Below, piece after piece: positions 24,001 to 26,156 of a stretch of 45,472 nt of DNA; the first letter of the stretch is position 1, and each line of letters begins with the position of its first letter. Source of the DNA: Endozoicomonas sp. ISHI1. GTDB taxonomy: Bacteria > Pseudomonadota > Gammaproteobacteria > Pseudomonadales > Endozoicomonadaceae. The notes under the pieces are model-generated. The model was given only the letters and a program-made list of their open reading frames with translations. It was not told where the DNA came from and ran no database searches. Position numbers and translations under genes: made by a program. The stretch covers positions 1 through 45,472 of the forward strand of contig NZ_JAGRPU010000044.1 of NCBI RefSeq assembly GCF_024606225.1, read 5' to 3'.

Positions 24001-26156
24001 CCTCAATCACCACCACCATAGGAGGACCCGGACACAACAGGCATTATGGCAGTCGGAAAGCTGACCGGATGGTGGCGAACCTGGGGCCTGACCTTCTTTC
24101 CGGCAACCTGGGTCCCGACATTTACGTTATTCACCGGCAGGCCAATGGCACCCGAATCATTGACCGGGACAACGGGAATACCCTGATATTGCATGGGGTA
24201 CAACCCGAAAAACTGGACTGGCGGCTGACCGAAAATTATACCCATCTGGAGGTTCTGGACGACAGCCAGTTATTTTTCACCCTCAATTTACGACACGTTC
24301 CCCGTTGTCTGCGCAACGATAAAAGTCTGGCCACCGGGCTCTTTATCAACAGTCTGGCAGAGCATTTCTGGCGTCTGGTAACGGTTGATCCGGCCAACAA
24401 TGGAACTAATGTGCTGACCAGCGAAAAACTTTGGAGTTACTATTACTCGAGGCTGGCTGAAGACAATCGGCTGGATAACATTTACCAGCTTGACAATGTT
24501 ACGGCACCGGTGCGGGGCGGGCCGGGTGATGACCTGTTCTTCATCTCCGGTACAGTCAAGCCGGGAGCCGGGCTGTTTGGTGAGTCGGGAAACGATATTT
24601 TCCACATCAAAAGCAGTGGCGCCAGCGTACACCCCGGCCTCGGTAGTAACCTGGTCAGTCTCGAGCTGGAGGGTGCGCTGGAAAGTGCAGAGAAAACCGG
24701 GACGGTGAAGATATTTTTTGCCCCCTCTTCATTTAACCGGGTTCACCTGGGTGGTGCCAGTCTCACCAATCTGCAGGCAGCCAGCTGGCGTTCGCTGGCT
24801 CCGCACAATGCCACTGACGCAACTGACAGTGGTGACCAGCCTCGTTGTCCAGCCGGTTTGTCACGCCTGATGCCCCCTCCGGTCACTGGCGGCAGTTTTA
24901 TACTGGCGGGCTGGGTTCACCGGAGCTTGCCTTCCCGCGCCTGGGGCTCACTCATTCATTTTGCCGGGGCTGACGGCGCTGATGCCATCAGGTTGAGCCT
25001 GAAAAACAGGGGATTGGAGATCAGGCTAACGGATGGCGAGAGGATCTTTCATGACAGGGTTAGACCATTTTTCACCTCCCCCCGCCAACATCTGGCCATG
25101 ACAATAGATGACCGTGGTTTTCTAACCCTCTACCGGGATGGCCAGCCTGTTTTGGCAACGCAGGCCCTCAAGCCAGCCGAAAAAATACGGACGCTGAACT
25201 GCCACGCCGTTGATAAACTGATCATTGACCGACGTCTCCCATCGCCTGATGGCATAAAAATGATGGCATCCGGTGTGAACCCCCTGGTAAGGATAGGCAG
25301 CTGGCAGAACCCACACCGCGTCTATGCCAATGACTGGCCAGACAGCCTGGAACTGGATGACGGTGTTCTGGATGGCAAGGAGTTCATCCTTAAACAACTA
25401 GAGTCTGGTTATGCACTTTTCCAGCGAGCAGTCCCCGGACATCAGTATGTCATTGATGAGAAGAGTGCCATTTACCGCTTTGCTGACGATGGCACTGGTA
25501 ACAGCGGCCAATGGTTTTTGTCAAATACCACAGGCACGGCTGACCAGCTGGAAGTGGTAACCCACCCCTGCCAGAAACTGCACTATCAAAAAGCGGGTGG
25601 GGACCTGATCCTGACTATCCTGACGAATGATGGACTGCTGAAGCACGGCGAAAATAGCACAAAACCAATAAATTCCACCCAGAGCCTTCGGGTGCCGAAT
25701 TTTTTCAGTAAGGAAGGCGAAACCATTGAACGCCTGATCGTCAATAACAGGGTGCTCAACATGAACGAGGTACTTGCGAAAGTGAGCACCACAGGCGATG
25801 CAATGGCTGTCGGTGACAGCGGCGACAGCAACGGTGGAGACAATAACAGTGGAGACGAGGAAGCCCCGGGCTTTCTGAACAGAATCACTCGCGCAGGTCA
25901 ACGACTGTTCAATTACCTGAGCGGCCTTGGCGCTAACAAAAACGACACTAACAGTCTAGAGGAGAGTAATCGGCAAGCAGCGGCTAACCTGAATAACACG
26001 GAACTGAATCGACACTACCAGCGCCTGGTTCAAGAGATCAATGCCCTGTCAGGCAATCGCAGTGGCGAGAGCCCGTCGTTTGTGCCGTCGACAGGCCATA
26101 ACATGACGCAAAACCTGACAACCCCGCAACCTTTGACAACGATGGGTCAGACGTGA
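1..26156 (+). CDS. Giant GT44/C80/amidoligase-like/RTX toxin, gene 1 (5' partial)
   Basis: The frame is open from the first whole codon at position 3 to TGA at 26154-26156, so the 5' end is outside the window; a TTG at 45 is not the start, because the reading continues upstream and matches gene 2 residue 822 onward. About 8,717 codons are present. Order: end of an N-terminal region; decayed GT44 and C80 domains (690-2560); intact GT44 (2740-4290) and C80 (4300-4990); super-repeat units (5000-19090) with an amidoligase-like domain (7998-9165); hydrophobic pore-like region (19130-19860); RTX repeats (20090-24680); LamG-like domain (24840-25230); low-complexity tail. Family knowledge says GT44 enzymes glycosylate host small GTPases and C80 proteases self-cleave in the host cytosol. 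The role as a secreted multi-effector toxin is inferred. No frameshift or internal stop interrupts the 26 kb. No single known family covers the whole protein. Confidence 0.95.
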   Translation, partial: DANAIKNRIRTDLGLPKHYPGQDRKPLPVVDPRQVMVKETLPMRVRFNQTTVTDSNQSVRLAVSGYGALGRHLELTAEPDGNGIYRLQLASIGRMPTDDRLQPPSLRWYPEMPKPAARHRVRRADSDPGEGSDSKLIDQLIPDSGTFHKEFAPLLHYQLTVNADLNKRFESLLTAFTALDSFRHRTTPSTFISVMEVYDKLITLIGHHPLETSEKFAKLATDIRSWFEISMKSIPETLHFVSVDPTVRELNRIRLWIAANSKSDLQINLWYDPQAMLASLLGEALKEAVTSELTNKPSPGNPSDFESDLLKGFMRLQDEAWKAIESKMAQGQPFDQAVKDFLVDHLNKTDIDGKKARTLESYRQFTEQIKSSYPSAKFSFKDINEVWTSTYGEEGQEARKYYLRELGLRGNKPAASALVKNRVIGTLGGVYSDTFLSPAIHEDLFKNIDYSGVSEKHWDRVKAVQTQLVIQRLGKFLPDDLDPAVEQWVSDDLTWFGKKYARLKRDSEQRVASADPSQLFKPLGKIKIIPGEIELPSENSPGLFIAASQGDLTMKVAQNSLLSDHRKIDQFKLSEVTDWKDARDTKTSLTKKKFRSPELVFYRYGGIWKFAKGHEILNGDNALEESKTAMGWSRGYRAMLDTLQLSPGKRYTISSEAEAIWRHEKDITSYIKTDPQSKNQYSHQLVLQMETVDDNPISKASRYLFRKYKNHQQTDHSIRWLIIDNGDWSDGETGAKVNRADIGKLLDGDSRIHVVGLGEAKDGEFTLSGQSAPDLSTKINELIGNAPVKTVNLIGSGIDHNGLVSQYLKDILKATKTRTVTARDGLLRVDIWGRLWVGLLSDTGLVTWSVADSSDQLKALRMSNGDTTVERMSEKDRLTEGATGLRQLPAVLSENSGLLGPVNPDDLVPTPEIFDRSLKPHLQGVISSNDVAALERKIAQFDPLRRKGTALEKYFLVYSMQQNLPGTLTGGRSVAAHLAATINEYLHDALVEVPKELHAVWIGSLNDNVKRYIKIWVSQVSDWPLTLWHDPQALLALFLARQIHKAVAVEKIPETLLTEEHTKDEFLARFYHLQDLAYNTVKKGIARGKTFDDMAKVFLVNHLGMDQSELEKIQEESLKQYREFANEIAKLQGNPESGGFKLADINTLWQKNDEASLKKWYEKELGLRGVLAAASDLVRVEILARDKTGGGVYLDVDSLPFYNRDMLKSIETPTDISLTGVRESLVNHMLMEYFGEPGPEQLFSKRAPDPEVQGAYDNLKEKHPDYIKAVKRAIAHYKKVPRFVFPKSLKVIPGSAELTLLFDEVIKPRNSLIIAPRDSEVLVSIKREMIKRHKLIERLDIDKPLKLYSSDIIETIKSVANELGISKKSAAYLVSYRSDGILHGSGSTVELSGPHLISRVIKKYFTDFLSGEDLSNDQRKNYFTQINPLAKIDLVSLDTDQQASSWVADTDKIVRYALNAEQDSRYKNQIILQLGNSENEAKASLYLKKKYQPDFSRLIRLEPDGTLINPETGNNVKLKAMQADFLKDDTRLIVVGHGSKVQGQKTGFGIFRKKTGPDNFLLAGKTVEQLADVLKRITGDRFVDTVSVVGCGADASGEHYPVEDFARKLFGEIRTRRITVRNALVAVDGLGRKWTGSLPADGNVLWSQSDHRVKLVLEKDEQGQLIARKLPVEQGLVKKLRNLPSFPPGRDYVLLNRENDRHSDQARSLLLNRIIETGDKHKLSDLTEDYNRRLQQLTGDYFSPYRLMPLPVADAELPLAQARIPTERHMSAFVRADSIGDPLSGVGLLAYGDRFRQAIFFQTQQAGHQLARQVTSPPSDAMATLFTHHLLRSLQDIVAPGGNDIDPFRVSSPDLLVSVLGKDDLSALYSQKVRNDFSELGQQYVRSLRALLGHCLADKLAEKKVPRLNARKRSAHRKLFQHSLSLGVKKRLKQQPDGTVSFTDPVSQAFVEEASYKDNLPVVTDPRGGTYVLVNVPEIHSAAFPDNLRNVLLMLQSSGPLEQATAQTLINTIETAYSRHSPFLVEQRLDEKITRLALNDVVTLATEMDNIDTEHKAARSLTQKLLLRLVGSVVNTLESGGTPDRQQKLLIAELSNRLPDNNSGLRIPLPDNRERVVYLDPSLPFNQNQHSSSRIVLGVRSPFFLTAIDNSAYRSQLRELATLNGIPRQLNGVLHYFNRPNEFIDSLLAWHKWQTENNLEAIRPIVDLRLESSRLIADSRMIVRRWQQNEPVIIQVGLSDVRPGSSDRRLARVMTGSYGLALLLQLQARQAARPDIDRALAIWQINYQYYSAGRYGFDNALTMRQLPANSDPVYQLLVRDSHDCGLKFARGTADHFHWALDVLFREKRLAASVRTVINFLEMKPTTSADAFVQGLVKLHTDFWKQMQDSNLRSALQLQKADYQMLEQRISSSGLPAEDRDRLLLDIGSMKSPPDQSPATGRTPSNAGNAHGKKITPNSPGALREVPPGSYDDSSLKSRIAILFSAEYLKYARENDVPDNDMQSLEETVTKTLRWLRTTTKYKAFSSALNEGRSQVFGNLQTLVDKGLIDGSAGSGFNQVKIPDSVRLLLVVTPPGSADAKPVLVNNAGSVLKIDPSQTFSTVRHPVLQYYALSGLITDFIVATNQLKGISSNTETIQKNILHELGVDSAKRLQDSIKSPEIPEDIHKGRIGLEIEYDDTTVDFAPRKRLAYTEYDKRKLFNPDYNKLSITTDDNYGLSVIEIVTGPEPLSVYSTASSALFRATNTIAAVLVEPPESDLTVHNIVKAYNDKLLGKNPTDDLKEYRLFKFTDVNPKISLRPSVKGITPLPYHLQVNFGVELSSIGDTTSYIPSLMVPKRTHFLRGVFERCQYEADKILEKLDLNSDLLRSTFTAHLYKQTLDSSTKDFMMGKIGPKDSPITQLEGLLRLGTADFLMTVISDLEAAQLKSAIQEYSWKAFTSLMQETVDELAKMAAEAEGAGRIWTAPKQQLRVRLEMLFSDMLDYRVKHGRIPVPIDPYSDFFYLPEGNNKKKLIGYVDAQAPQTRQSVSRYIDEQGQVHYLATIEVREPWPALRKIAFGPPDTLTTAIIKSVQNPGLLGADPDVDGIFFKRALSMLATDTGTVTYQNWVKQSILNRLGQLDQTKLEHVTRSYLIFHQAAQNTAGHGKLSNLLLTARLRAITGGQSGSSWDTLARLQKIVPVNFKLHRVTSWEHQLPATTTDNHALLVARWKKLAQFNLPAGLYKLVDLFSAGEDLVRPILESGDRLSRHGLLLGRLYREVPLTLDPKQYLYQSRLDSNPPALTVGTKDTTFDHHKAIAIGKLFGLALLNHPDVVALGKAQKDLRAIWGLSATTTGRRYGLTTGLALGAFPDQPPLYTQLVNGLSSTDHNWQFATGSVDDFARVLYWLSARHDQDGLTEAVKRVLKYRRQHPGVSLDNFASALVKTHGNLPDYRAGLVLRQAIRTDEITFLKQTLKERSPSLIDGLNAIVEVSALDEHFSNYSKDGYPILEINKNIQLSLTPDYLRYAGTEYVVLFDGIRDFLATPLGKDYLKKITDASKSTGPAESLLLNAPKTATGKQQVIVSLFLSGKQIVINPDASTRQKTGLSSLIPVFTAMVQSGYRQAGISQPDVDDIERRVRQQMGFAPLVQLTSPLSSSFSPSGRIVLEKTFAIDKLAKTENLQVKSPTDVNGSPLITLRWLSVGNQPGLQLVSAPLSPEQLNQHRSFLDAAFQALDKTVAALSGPVKNWDLIRNFHRQLANTETVKKDSALGRLIFENIAYGVPNSGSFTLLNMPLIKTNWLSDPERPGLQLITTPLSPNQLDENRSKLEANFYALGKVISKLPQSLDDYDLVWSFRKYFGEGLRYVYGDLPVEPTTIWQTKTTGEADTGIIPRLAFGDLGKPVVAALFADSDSPEGERLLASLQAADRFVEAVARTSGGDATARADLKSLFTLMLYRLSRSDPSEKNLFPGLRLADCIHTFLSDRAVIKLDDHINSVGLQKLTDDLTAKLTDLAQQVPGAPDPLAGVRIKGLLGTALPYRRFTGALLLPAKLSEFYSLPLEGDKKYRELWTGLMSKDSETQAVSRGGNGHYLKVDDPDYPDFRYLLDVNLPGQSGNLERLFNREAAASNHLMGHLKLALKPDWLGHDQEVTRAFLELAMSKVGKADWSWFSKQFSSLPELRRFKVVEALGQYRSQHPETPEADVKQLARALTEIQLTAIKEQMIQGDNPETPAIFRIKSLESVTGDSHDFMLENDQGNKLRLKAGSLLPVTEQAPSLRPDPQQMLLTGSHSERFPGSFLDTRHSSRFYRQAMQDGQLAPDRYRNDVERFVKIFSDLEPESYRQEFQQKRSLDLSAGRPVHWQLNPRHPLQASRLLVGDKAITIELGMKDNPSLSHEFFDKTLGQLYALSLAKSIEAVDAALFRSGWPEQAAQLGQLGNSVGFDSAYQWVSLTETQHRTNTLYTQLAGNHRNALERQFGPIRLPASQGDFKNAMIWLFTRKSELLPQHFDKVFDSIQAHRDDPDIETFAKALREFDRNLPDDDRVLFRGVLTHQQVELLEQVLTRLAPDQQELANDIGTLKTPLTSQAPVTATAGFGSSAYRLVESAGGMKVGIKDPNTSGNKRCRRGVGECGVRLLLTDNLAQRPIVNIASGDINNTDTDKPYYTVEFLTYNDKLHKVLRRSGTDIIATPLGDEASIHDSIDATGGSLLERVIPAGGVTTTLMAVKRSSGEVFQLSPKNNDNYRAIRLQSGDRLLVSYDSTGETSTPVLEKNVHGKMVYGVRLDNAASESHGVFLLDPSQPLQNQLANANRENHRLSADSAELQTLAGTRGRIAVILPADYRSGQPLANQAQRLLSELRAFVASPAGQRLVNVLGAPDSYTQPASMTELDSKLLPGMKPSDELRLVVRLDSQTVPDRVIPYRPSGSGDASGKRLVVLQVDPAVLAGQRHSNSNYLGALALFLKDLYRAALAVTDQSSPAIAMRWWQGEKPTGDRTLLQLENQLRASFGLLPAQTTASAPATVQTVTTAGGITTVKTGQQVRIAYKALADPLSGFGGLVGDENTRSLFQRVQYRCNRLIDLLPGAHRSRLGNLRSLLAQVAWNELVSQNQVTSQTRLLADPVDAVVSVLNANELRALAGIDNLAGQLGDVLTHALKDQRGDVFTATDRQRMLTRLSGAVERLTNARAVRNEWTRPGQLPLDEVANGHVPVSTGSRKTLALTSPDRQKITRMGDQHLIAVENQKGALSTLSGDELTGFLALLRQEPPASQHATALQAELQRAPASANPDYYRDAIKRILSPLTTDQTGNLENSLLGLFRKPSLTGAEPLLAEYFFHKRLKAMETADPAGLRNHALRANEWLDLLQQRPPLPPGPGRETLNVIPDNELGRHQASVQTKGGQQVIRLGRRDDLSFSDQGSGYSLIRSEGDNKRVFRLQLPDGWPDRLVPIRLVVQMDDYRRMQREGTIGEQPLQKDIQRIARGMRAPRLANLLQGLVSPIKASGIPDGSSFRVKVSLRPHWPLVDSRVEISAEDNSHARLLLGTRDGESIKPFIFRETLTSLFGASLLKALESGGGSLSALRQQVRQRFGINTGTIPDGEQRPLGLTRQYALTLTADHPSETSLYQRLVKGHHNLQLAEGTEADYRRALQYLRRHDSNRVKAISELLSKGEVAISDSDRTLFNKVLNEKNPVAAVPLNRPFDNTIATYRPLLPGSAMVNADYRGLWSVGSGLESLLDSTLLRLSRAAAENLLSQRKKALLKHYRLRPVISDYLKSLLVHFIYWKMDQVLGSNGQPTSQIHAGLADAVASILPYSDIDAIKILNLLPRGILATEKNLAAALEGACAEVARGLGWKHFNTGQLANMKQDVHTVFNEAVKLREQVGKPFQLPVQWVYRRDNDGQSSVQALPGQDKTIKTLASSPRHVVMSDGDSRYIKITPAGPGNPFPVMSSQSQDGLKKLLRQPLNPGENASGTRAYLSQLSRFYDATEFKDIDATGQINAVIDKMDNATRQRFAGNFLQYARQSAIPGDLAEAMAGKLLMAEVSALSSPPDRISPELYQRLNGLLNLAGKREFSVTFGGLTVQVFTDPSITADASYLMPAQRTLVLGNGAASPLTAAAALALLQGLKPEDQTKSFLALQQKRIRLPEGVDSLPPDVLISEFMVKEGKLTLSGLLDRLTSFIGLADKLNQQGTSEARILAGEIRQNVADSVAALRSDIDMSQMAGIVDVSDRDFRRALLNLDKAGLPDGQAARLPAPDCVLCDGSGKIRTVMALMDRVSGHLDDIEFSDRFNHVRLAAGDKGLLADALLLLEQTRFAAVATEDLMDTPEFRRKLIILFRQALRERQGLTPEKAIDRVVTLLNESGYSADDTRYVKEKLLGNQEFMEQLRTRGQPGGDGADPGDIRSGKLKSKWRKFSNALGKFANSKRYIRTKMAFGVGMSAVGLAGGIQTLKNLEKYGDALSDKTRDLTYAGAGLTIGGAIYNLGLTAQWLLTDKSKHLIKVADAADPALDALKQTSKLAKASRVTAMTAPVIGNVISLTGSIITTISLYMAKDEAKKAGNTKQVGYYETMIALTKVSMVLDTLSMLLDFVAPKLGMVVDLINIMLGFVITAIAECMPPNNAYQDFDALLASDGFDQYINNMAKSFEEKGYSRFEYHADAGQFLKQRKYEENLEELLISRKRSLSGTKKGLAFLDFQKRHHTEMGTKEADFMLGRKGYKIFYGFGGDDTLIIDEGELYGGSGHDRLFLKEGLAEGSDGNDVIRIEKTGKAKGGPGRDHIWIGKSGEAHGGRGNDLLHLPKYLGIGYGGPGRDTIINGQLQLGGLDDDTLIHGLGYVKQDGGEGDDRLDPGIGTAIIIGGSGNDTLIMPREIKVPRSIRFGGRHIVGTHYYRLSQTNSVALFKADLQTGRWSSRFAEYLKYHNLLRFSPDGNETSQTELFGLFGIGRSYDGRDFDFNKRNGIDVDLHPNLFYIAPLAVIKADYTRKVIHQKLIHETLLMGYDKKHTKVARVSDKYGHRKYFKIGKVRYRTDQNWRGNTRTGYAYLSDQGVYLLSKNEGSETGDLYYFSKNGLRVRSQRDRPNEPTLFYTTLCQLLETGGPINSIENVMGSKQGLIVTGTEQPNNIYFRGGKNIAFTLGGNDFVNAGNGTGRNWIYLGSGNDLALLGDGLNEVHGGPGRDTVSYRLRKKGLKLDLTHRNRFSLLEGEQLEDVEVIQGSPGNDTIQGDHSNTVFVITNGTNTLDVRGGNDTVAANGGRTRVRLRSGFNTVLLGEGRHEVYTGTHADTLLLRRGSDLGNHRIHIHKRQEPPTGKWPVLVIRWKKSGESCHDARKVSLTINPFDKSLRLFFSHQIPGQKVTLDFHTRGLRHFETVQANPCIFYWEDVAGTPPSLSMTEALTSLRNTTLSAHINSGTEACSVKRVAEDYTFSTEEMLALLNRYPEKPVGEFPRAKWRKEAELASLANEGKTLGAGLHRIGSQESNNIRLVIELGFTSSICTPQSGFLRRLTLELGQQRVLLEGATQLMKKYGIGFLRPWHTMALKLVQTDADGRRQQHSDQKLFGLGHRELLKSSPSLQLNAPLLKWSDPYTWSELFPGQPMSETLDMLEMDYTFDKPFRDKCGISAAYNSSVIMPTVYLDLSSGRHSGIPVIIGGPGNDQLTGNPSADNVLRGMGGDDRLRDMGGNNIFIVGLGNSTVITDEKGHNLLIHDNLGSVYGTRLLKRRSRGLSVKVTLSTYQLDGMTVNVTEGIVQTRWRNTSETGSWRYHQTVFNAIDQIAGTPGDDTYFGSNGTDIFSTGGGLDKVSMGDGDDRVIINALWQTGTSLDGGNGANTLLFQLPMSRDVKVDLKHSLTVNNFVLEDTGYGRIRLSGDDKDNIYVSRGSLRNFNGRGGDDTLFMLKLPAFTHLNGGPGKDTLDLSRAVTAPELVRLNLFVDRDSVRLSCPAKNVTPCSPDTNSKGRLFYTLRSTGSRNTYDTWASIFRNFEIINGPETSDIFNIPAQAGLAVNGGGGNDRFNIYATSIKGNSNRTSITTTIGGPGHNRHYGSRKADRMVANLGPDLLSGNLGPDIYVIHRQANGTRIIDRDNGNTLILHGVQPEKLDWRLTENYTHLEVLDDSQLFFTLNLRHVPRCLRNDKSLATGLFINSLAEHFWRLVTVDPANNGTNVLTSEKLWSYYYSRLAEDNRLDNIYQLDNVTAPVRGGPGDDLFFISGTVKPGAGLFGESGNDIFHIKSSGASVHPGLGSNLVSLELEGALESAEKTGTVKIFFAPSSFNRVHLGGASLTNLQAASWRSLAPHNATDATDSGDQPRCPAGLSRLMPPPVTGGSFILAGWVHRSLPSRAWGSLIHFAGADGADAIRLSLKNRGLEIRLTDGERIFHDRVRPFFTSPRQHLAMTIDDRGFLTLYRDGQPVLATQALKPAEKIRTLNCHAVDKLIIDRRLPSPDGIKMMASGVNPLVRIGSWQNPHRVYANDWPDSLELDDGVLDGKEFILKQLESGYALFQRAVPGHQYVIDEKSAIYRFADDGTGNSGQWFLSNTTGTADQLEVVTHPCQKLHYQKAGGDLILTILTNDGLLKHGENSTKPINSTQSLRVPNFFSKEGETIERLIVNNRVLNMNEVLAKVSTTGDAMAVGDSGDSNGGDNNSGDEEAPGFLNRITRAGQRLFNYLSGLGANKNDTNSLEESNRQAAANLNNTELNRHYQRLVQEINALSGNRSGESPSFVPSTGHNMTQNLTTPQPLTTMGQT
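3..371 (+). repeat. High-identity segment shared with 28734-29102
   Basis: Over 90% DNA identity by eye between the left end of the window and the middle of gene 2. It anchors the alignment of the two genes, shows that gene 1 extends about 820 residues to the left, and ends at the conserved R-V-R-R motif. Confidence 0.85.
690..1950 (+). other. Decayed GT44 glucosyltransferase-like domain (gene 1, copy 1)
   Basis: The frame of a TcdA/TcdB-type glucosyltransferase is recognisable: LHFV (about 714-725), an NLWYDPQA stretch (about 807-830), E-L-G-L-R-G before A-A-S, then G-G-V-Y. The catalytic residues are replaced. The tryptophan after LHFV is Ser (726); the Asp and Arg of the S-D-L-x-R motif are Ala and Lys; the D-x-D metal site is S-D-T (1296-1304). 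I expect no sugar transfer. Gene 2 carries the same changes. Confidence 0.75.
1951..2560 (+). other. Decayed C80 cysteine-protease-like domain (gene 1, copy 1)
   Basis: The segment aligns with the intact C80 domain 2.3 kb downstream: a hydrophobic strand with L-V-L-Q-M, an R-I-H-V-V-G strand, a V-N-L-I-G strand and the closing V-T-A-R-D...W-G-R-L-W strands. The catalytic His of G-H-G is Leu (G-L-G, Leu at 2271) and the catalytic Cys of G-C-G is Ser (G-S-G, Ser at 2388). Proteolysis by this copy is unlikely. Confidence 0.75.
2740..4290 (+). other. GT44 glucosyltransferase domain, apparently intact (gene 1, copy 2)
   Basis: A helical lead-in like the TcdB N-terminal bundle (about 2740-2980) is followed by LHAVWIG (W at 3003; TcdB W102), TLWHDPQA, then A-A-A-S-D-L-V-R (D 3528, R 3537; TcdB D270, R273), G-G-V-Y-L-D-V-D (DVD 3585-3593; TcdB D286/D288) and L-S-G-P (4173-4184). 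The spacing from that Asp to the DxD is 19 residues versus 16 in TcdB. In this family the DxD binds the metal and UDP-sugar, and the targets are usually host small GTPases; the donor and target here cannot be read from sequence. Confidence 0.9.
4300..4990 (+). other. C80 cysteine protease domain, apparently intact (gene 1, copy 2)
   Basis: It directly follows GT44, as in clostridial toxins. The strand-His motif R-L-I-V-V-G-H-G-S (His 4611) and the strand-Cys motif V-S-V-V-G-C-G (Cys 4773) give the catalytic dyad. The C-terminal V-R-N-A-L-V-A-V-D-x-x-G-R-K-W resembles the MARTX beta-flap. Family members are activated by host inositol hexakisphosphate and cleave the toxin to release effectors. 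His and Cys are 54 residues apart, against 45 in gene 2 and TcdB, because of a basic insert near 4640-4670. Confidence 0.87.
5000..7310 (+). repeat. Super-repeat unit 1 (gene 1)
   Basis: First of four similar units of 3.1-3.5 kb. Landmarks: D-P-L-S-G (about 5344), a helical L-F-T-x-x-L-L segment (5475) leading to S-P-D-L-L-V-S-V-L (about 5558), a strand ending V-R-S-P-F (about 6417-6431), then a small-residue helix, W, and R-Y-G-F (6882-6893), followed by a helical D-H-F-x-x-A-L stretch. This unit appears to lack the front half containing the catalytic motifs of unit 2. Function unknown. Confidence 0.6.
7430..10350 (+). repeat. Super-repeat unit 2 (gene 1), carrying the amidoligase-like domain
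   Basis: The unit opens with I-A-I-L-F-S-A-E-Y-L-K-Y-A (about 7437), then R-L-L-L-V-V and L-K-I-D-P. The amidoligase-like core follows (7998-9165). The helical landmark F-T-A-H-L-Y (8610) lies inside it, and the closing landmark R-Y-G-L is at 10008-10019. Distances to the equivalent points of units 1 and 3 are about 3.1-3.2 kb. Confidence 0.6.
7998..9165 (+). other. Putative amidoligase-like (glutamine-synthetase-fold) domain, gene 1
   Basis: Four motifs occur in the order seen in amidoligase and glutamate-cysteine-ligase-like enzymes: G-L-E-I-E-Y (8013-8030; metal/ATP glutamates), I-E-I-V-T-G-P (8160-8180), H-L-Q-V-N (8430-8444; resembling H-V-H-V-G) and T-I-E-V-R-E-P-W (9126-9149; resembling t-I-E-x-R). 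Such enzymes form amide or isopeptide bonds with ATP; the MARTX actin-crosslinking domain has the same fold. All four motifs are kept in gene 2 while the sequence between them diverges. Assignment is by motif only; the substrate is unknown. Confidence 0.55.
10480..13650 (+). repeat. Super-repeat unit 3 (gene 1)
   Basis: It begins L-S-L-T-P-D-Y-L-R-Y-A (about 10490). A segment like the TGP motif of unit 2 appears twice (L-Q-L-V-S-A-P-L-S-P at 11061 and L-Q-L-I-T-T-P-L-S-P at 11364), each followed by a similar helix. The helical landmark L-F-T-L-M-L is at 11787 and the closing G-F-D landmark at 13260. The G-L-E-I-E and E-V-R-E-P motifs are absent, so catalysis is not expected. Confidence 0.6.
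14375..14800 (+). repeat. Near-identical patch shared with 43083-43508
   Basis: By eye about 97% DNA identity with gene 2, including runs of more than 100 identical bases around 14530-14640 / 43238-43348. Flanking parts of the genes are far less alike. Confidence 0.8.
15270..15535 (+). repeat. Near-identical patch shared with 43977-44242
   Basis: By eye only about four differences in some 265 bases between the genes, including third positions, against roughly 70-80% identity in many other parts. Confidence 0.8.
17040..19090 (+). repeat. Partial super-repeat unit 5 and helical lead-in to the pore region (gene 1)
   Basis: The helical landmark is present (L-L-V-H-F-I-Y-W at 17253, then L-A-D-A-V-A-S-I-L about 17330), aligning with the same stretch of units 1 and 4, but the closing Y-G-L landmark is missing. 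The rest is mostly helical with no motif I recognise. A single C-x-x-C-x-G-x-G at about 18699 is probably chance. Confidence 0.5.
19130..19860 (+). other. Hydrophobic membrane-insertion region (TcdA/TcdB pore-like), gene 1
   Basis: A basic, Lys-rich lead (19141-19220) is followed by long apolar stretches near 19224-19275, 19332-19403, 19500-19583 and 19638-19769, rich in G, A, I, L and M. The third and fourth, with A-P-V-I-G-N-V-I-S-L-T-G then a charged turn and T-M-I-A-L-T, echo the translocation region of TcdB. This is the only strongly hydrophobic part of the protein. A role in moving the N-terminal effectors across a host membrane is inferred. Confidence 0.6.
20090..20530 (+). repeat. RTX nonapeptide block A (gene 1)
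   Basis: About nine G-G-x-G-x-D-x-hydrophobic repeats, for example G-G-S-G-H-D-R-L-F, G-G-P-G-R-D-H-I-W, G-G-S-G-N-D-T-L-I. Such repeats fold into a calcium-loaded beta-roll after type I secretion. They replace the choline-binding-like CROP repeats found at this place in clostridial toxins. Confidence 0.9.
20535..21260 (+). other. Unrecognised insert between RTX blocks A and B (gene 1)
   Basis: About 240 residues without glycine repeats, rich in aromatic and basic residues (many Y, R, K, H). I recognise no family. It could be a receptor-binding insert in the beta-roll; that is a guess from position only. Confidence 0.4.
21270..21810 (+). repeat. RTX-like block B (gene 1)
   Basis: Degenerate RTX repeats: L-G-G-N-D-F-V, G-S-G-N-D-L-A, G-G-P-G-R-D-T-V, G-S-P-G-N-D-T-I, R-G-G-N-D-T-V, with parallel-beta-like spacing between them. 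Likely a continuation of the calcium-binding beta-roll. Confidence 0.8.
21815..22855 (+). other. Unrecognised beta-rich segment between RTX blocks B and C (gene 1)
   Basis: About 345 residues lacking RTX motifs, with alternating polar/apolar strands and five or six scattered cysteines. Nothing diagnostic is seen. It ends as the next RTX repeats begin near 22863. Confidence 0.35.
22860..24680 (+). repeat. RTX repeat block C, interrupted (gene 1)
   Basis: Short RTX runs separated by non-repeat stretches: G-G-P-G-N-D-Q-L (22872), M-G-G-D-D-R-L (22935), T-P-G-D-D-T-Y and D-G-D-D-R-V-I (23250-23360), G-G-D-D-T-L-F and G-G-P-G-K-D-T-L-D (23586-23670), G-G-G-G-N-D-R-F (23937), L-G-P-D-L-L-S-G-N-L-G-P-D-I (24090) and G-G-P-G-D-D-L-F (24516), G-E-S-G-N-D-I-F (24582). 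Confidence 0.85.
24840..25230 (+). other. LamG-like (concanavalin-fold) domain, gene 1
   Basis: The pattern F-I-L-A-G-W-V, I-H-F-A-G, I-R-L-S-L, L-E-I-R-L, Q-H-L-A-M-T-I-D and L-Y-R-D-G-Q-P-V matches the strand order of LamG-like jelly-roll domains (w-x-H-v-A-x-t-x-D ... l-Y-x-D-G). Such domains often bind glycans or surface proteins, so it may help receptor binding. Motif-based only. Confidence 0.6.
25560..26153 (+). other. C-terminal strand segment and disordered tail (gene 1)
   Basis: After a short beta-rich part, the sequence becomes G/D/S/N-rich (25800-25865), then a short amphipathic helix and an N/T/Q-rich tail to the stop. Type I secretion signals lie at the C-terminus and have no firm consensus, so the signal is expected here but cannot be shown. 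Confidence 0.4.
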
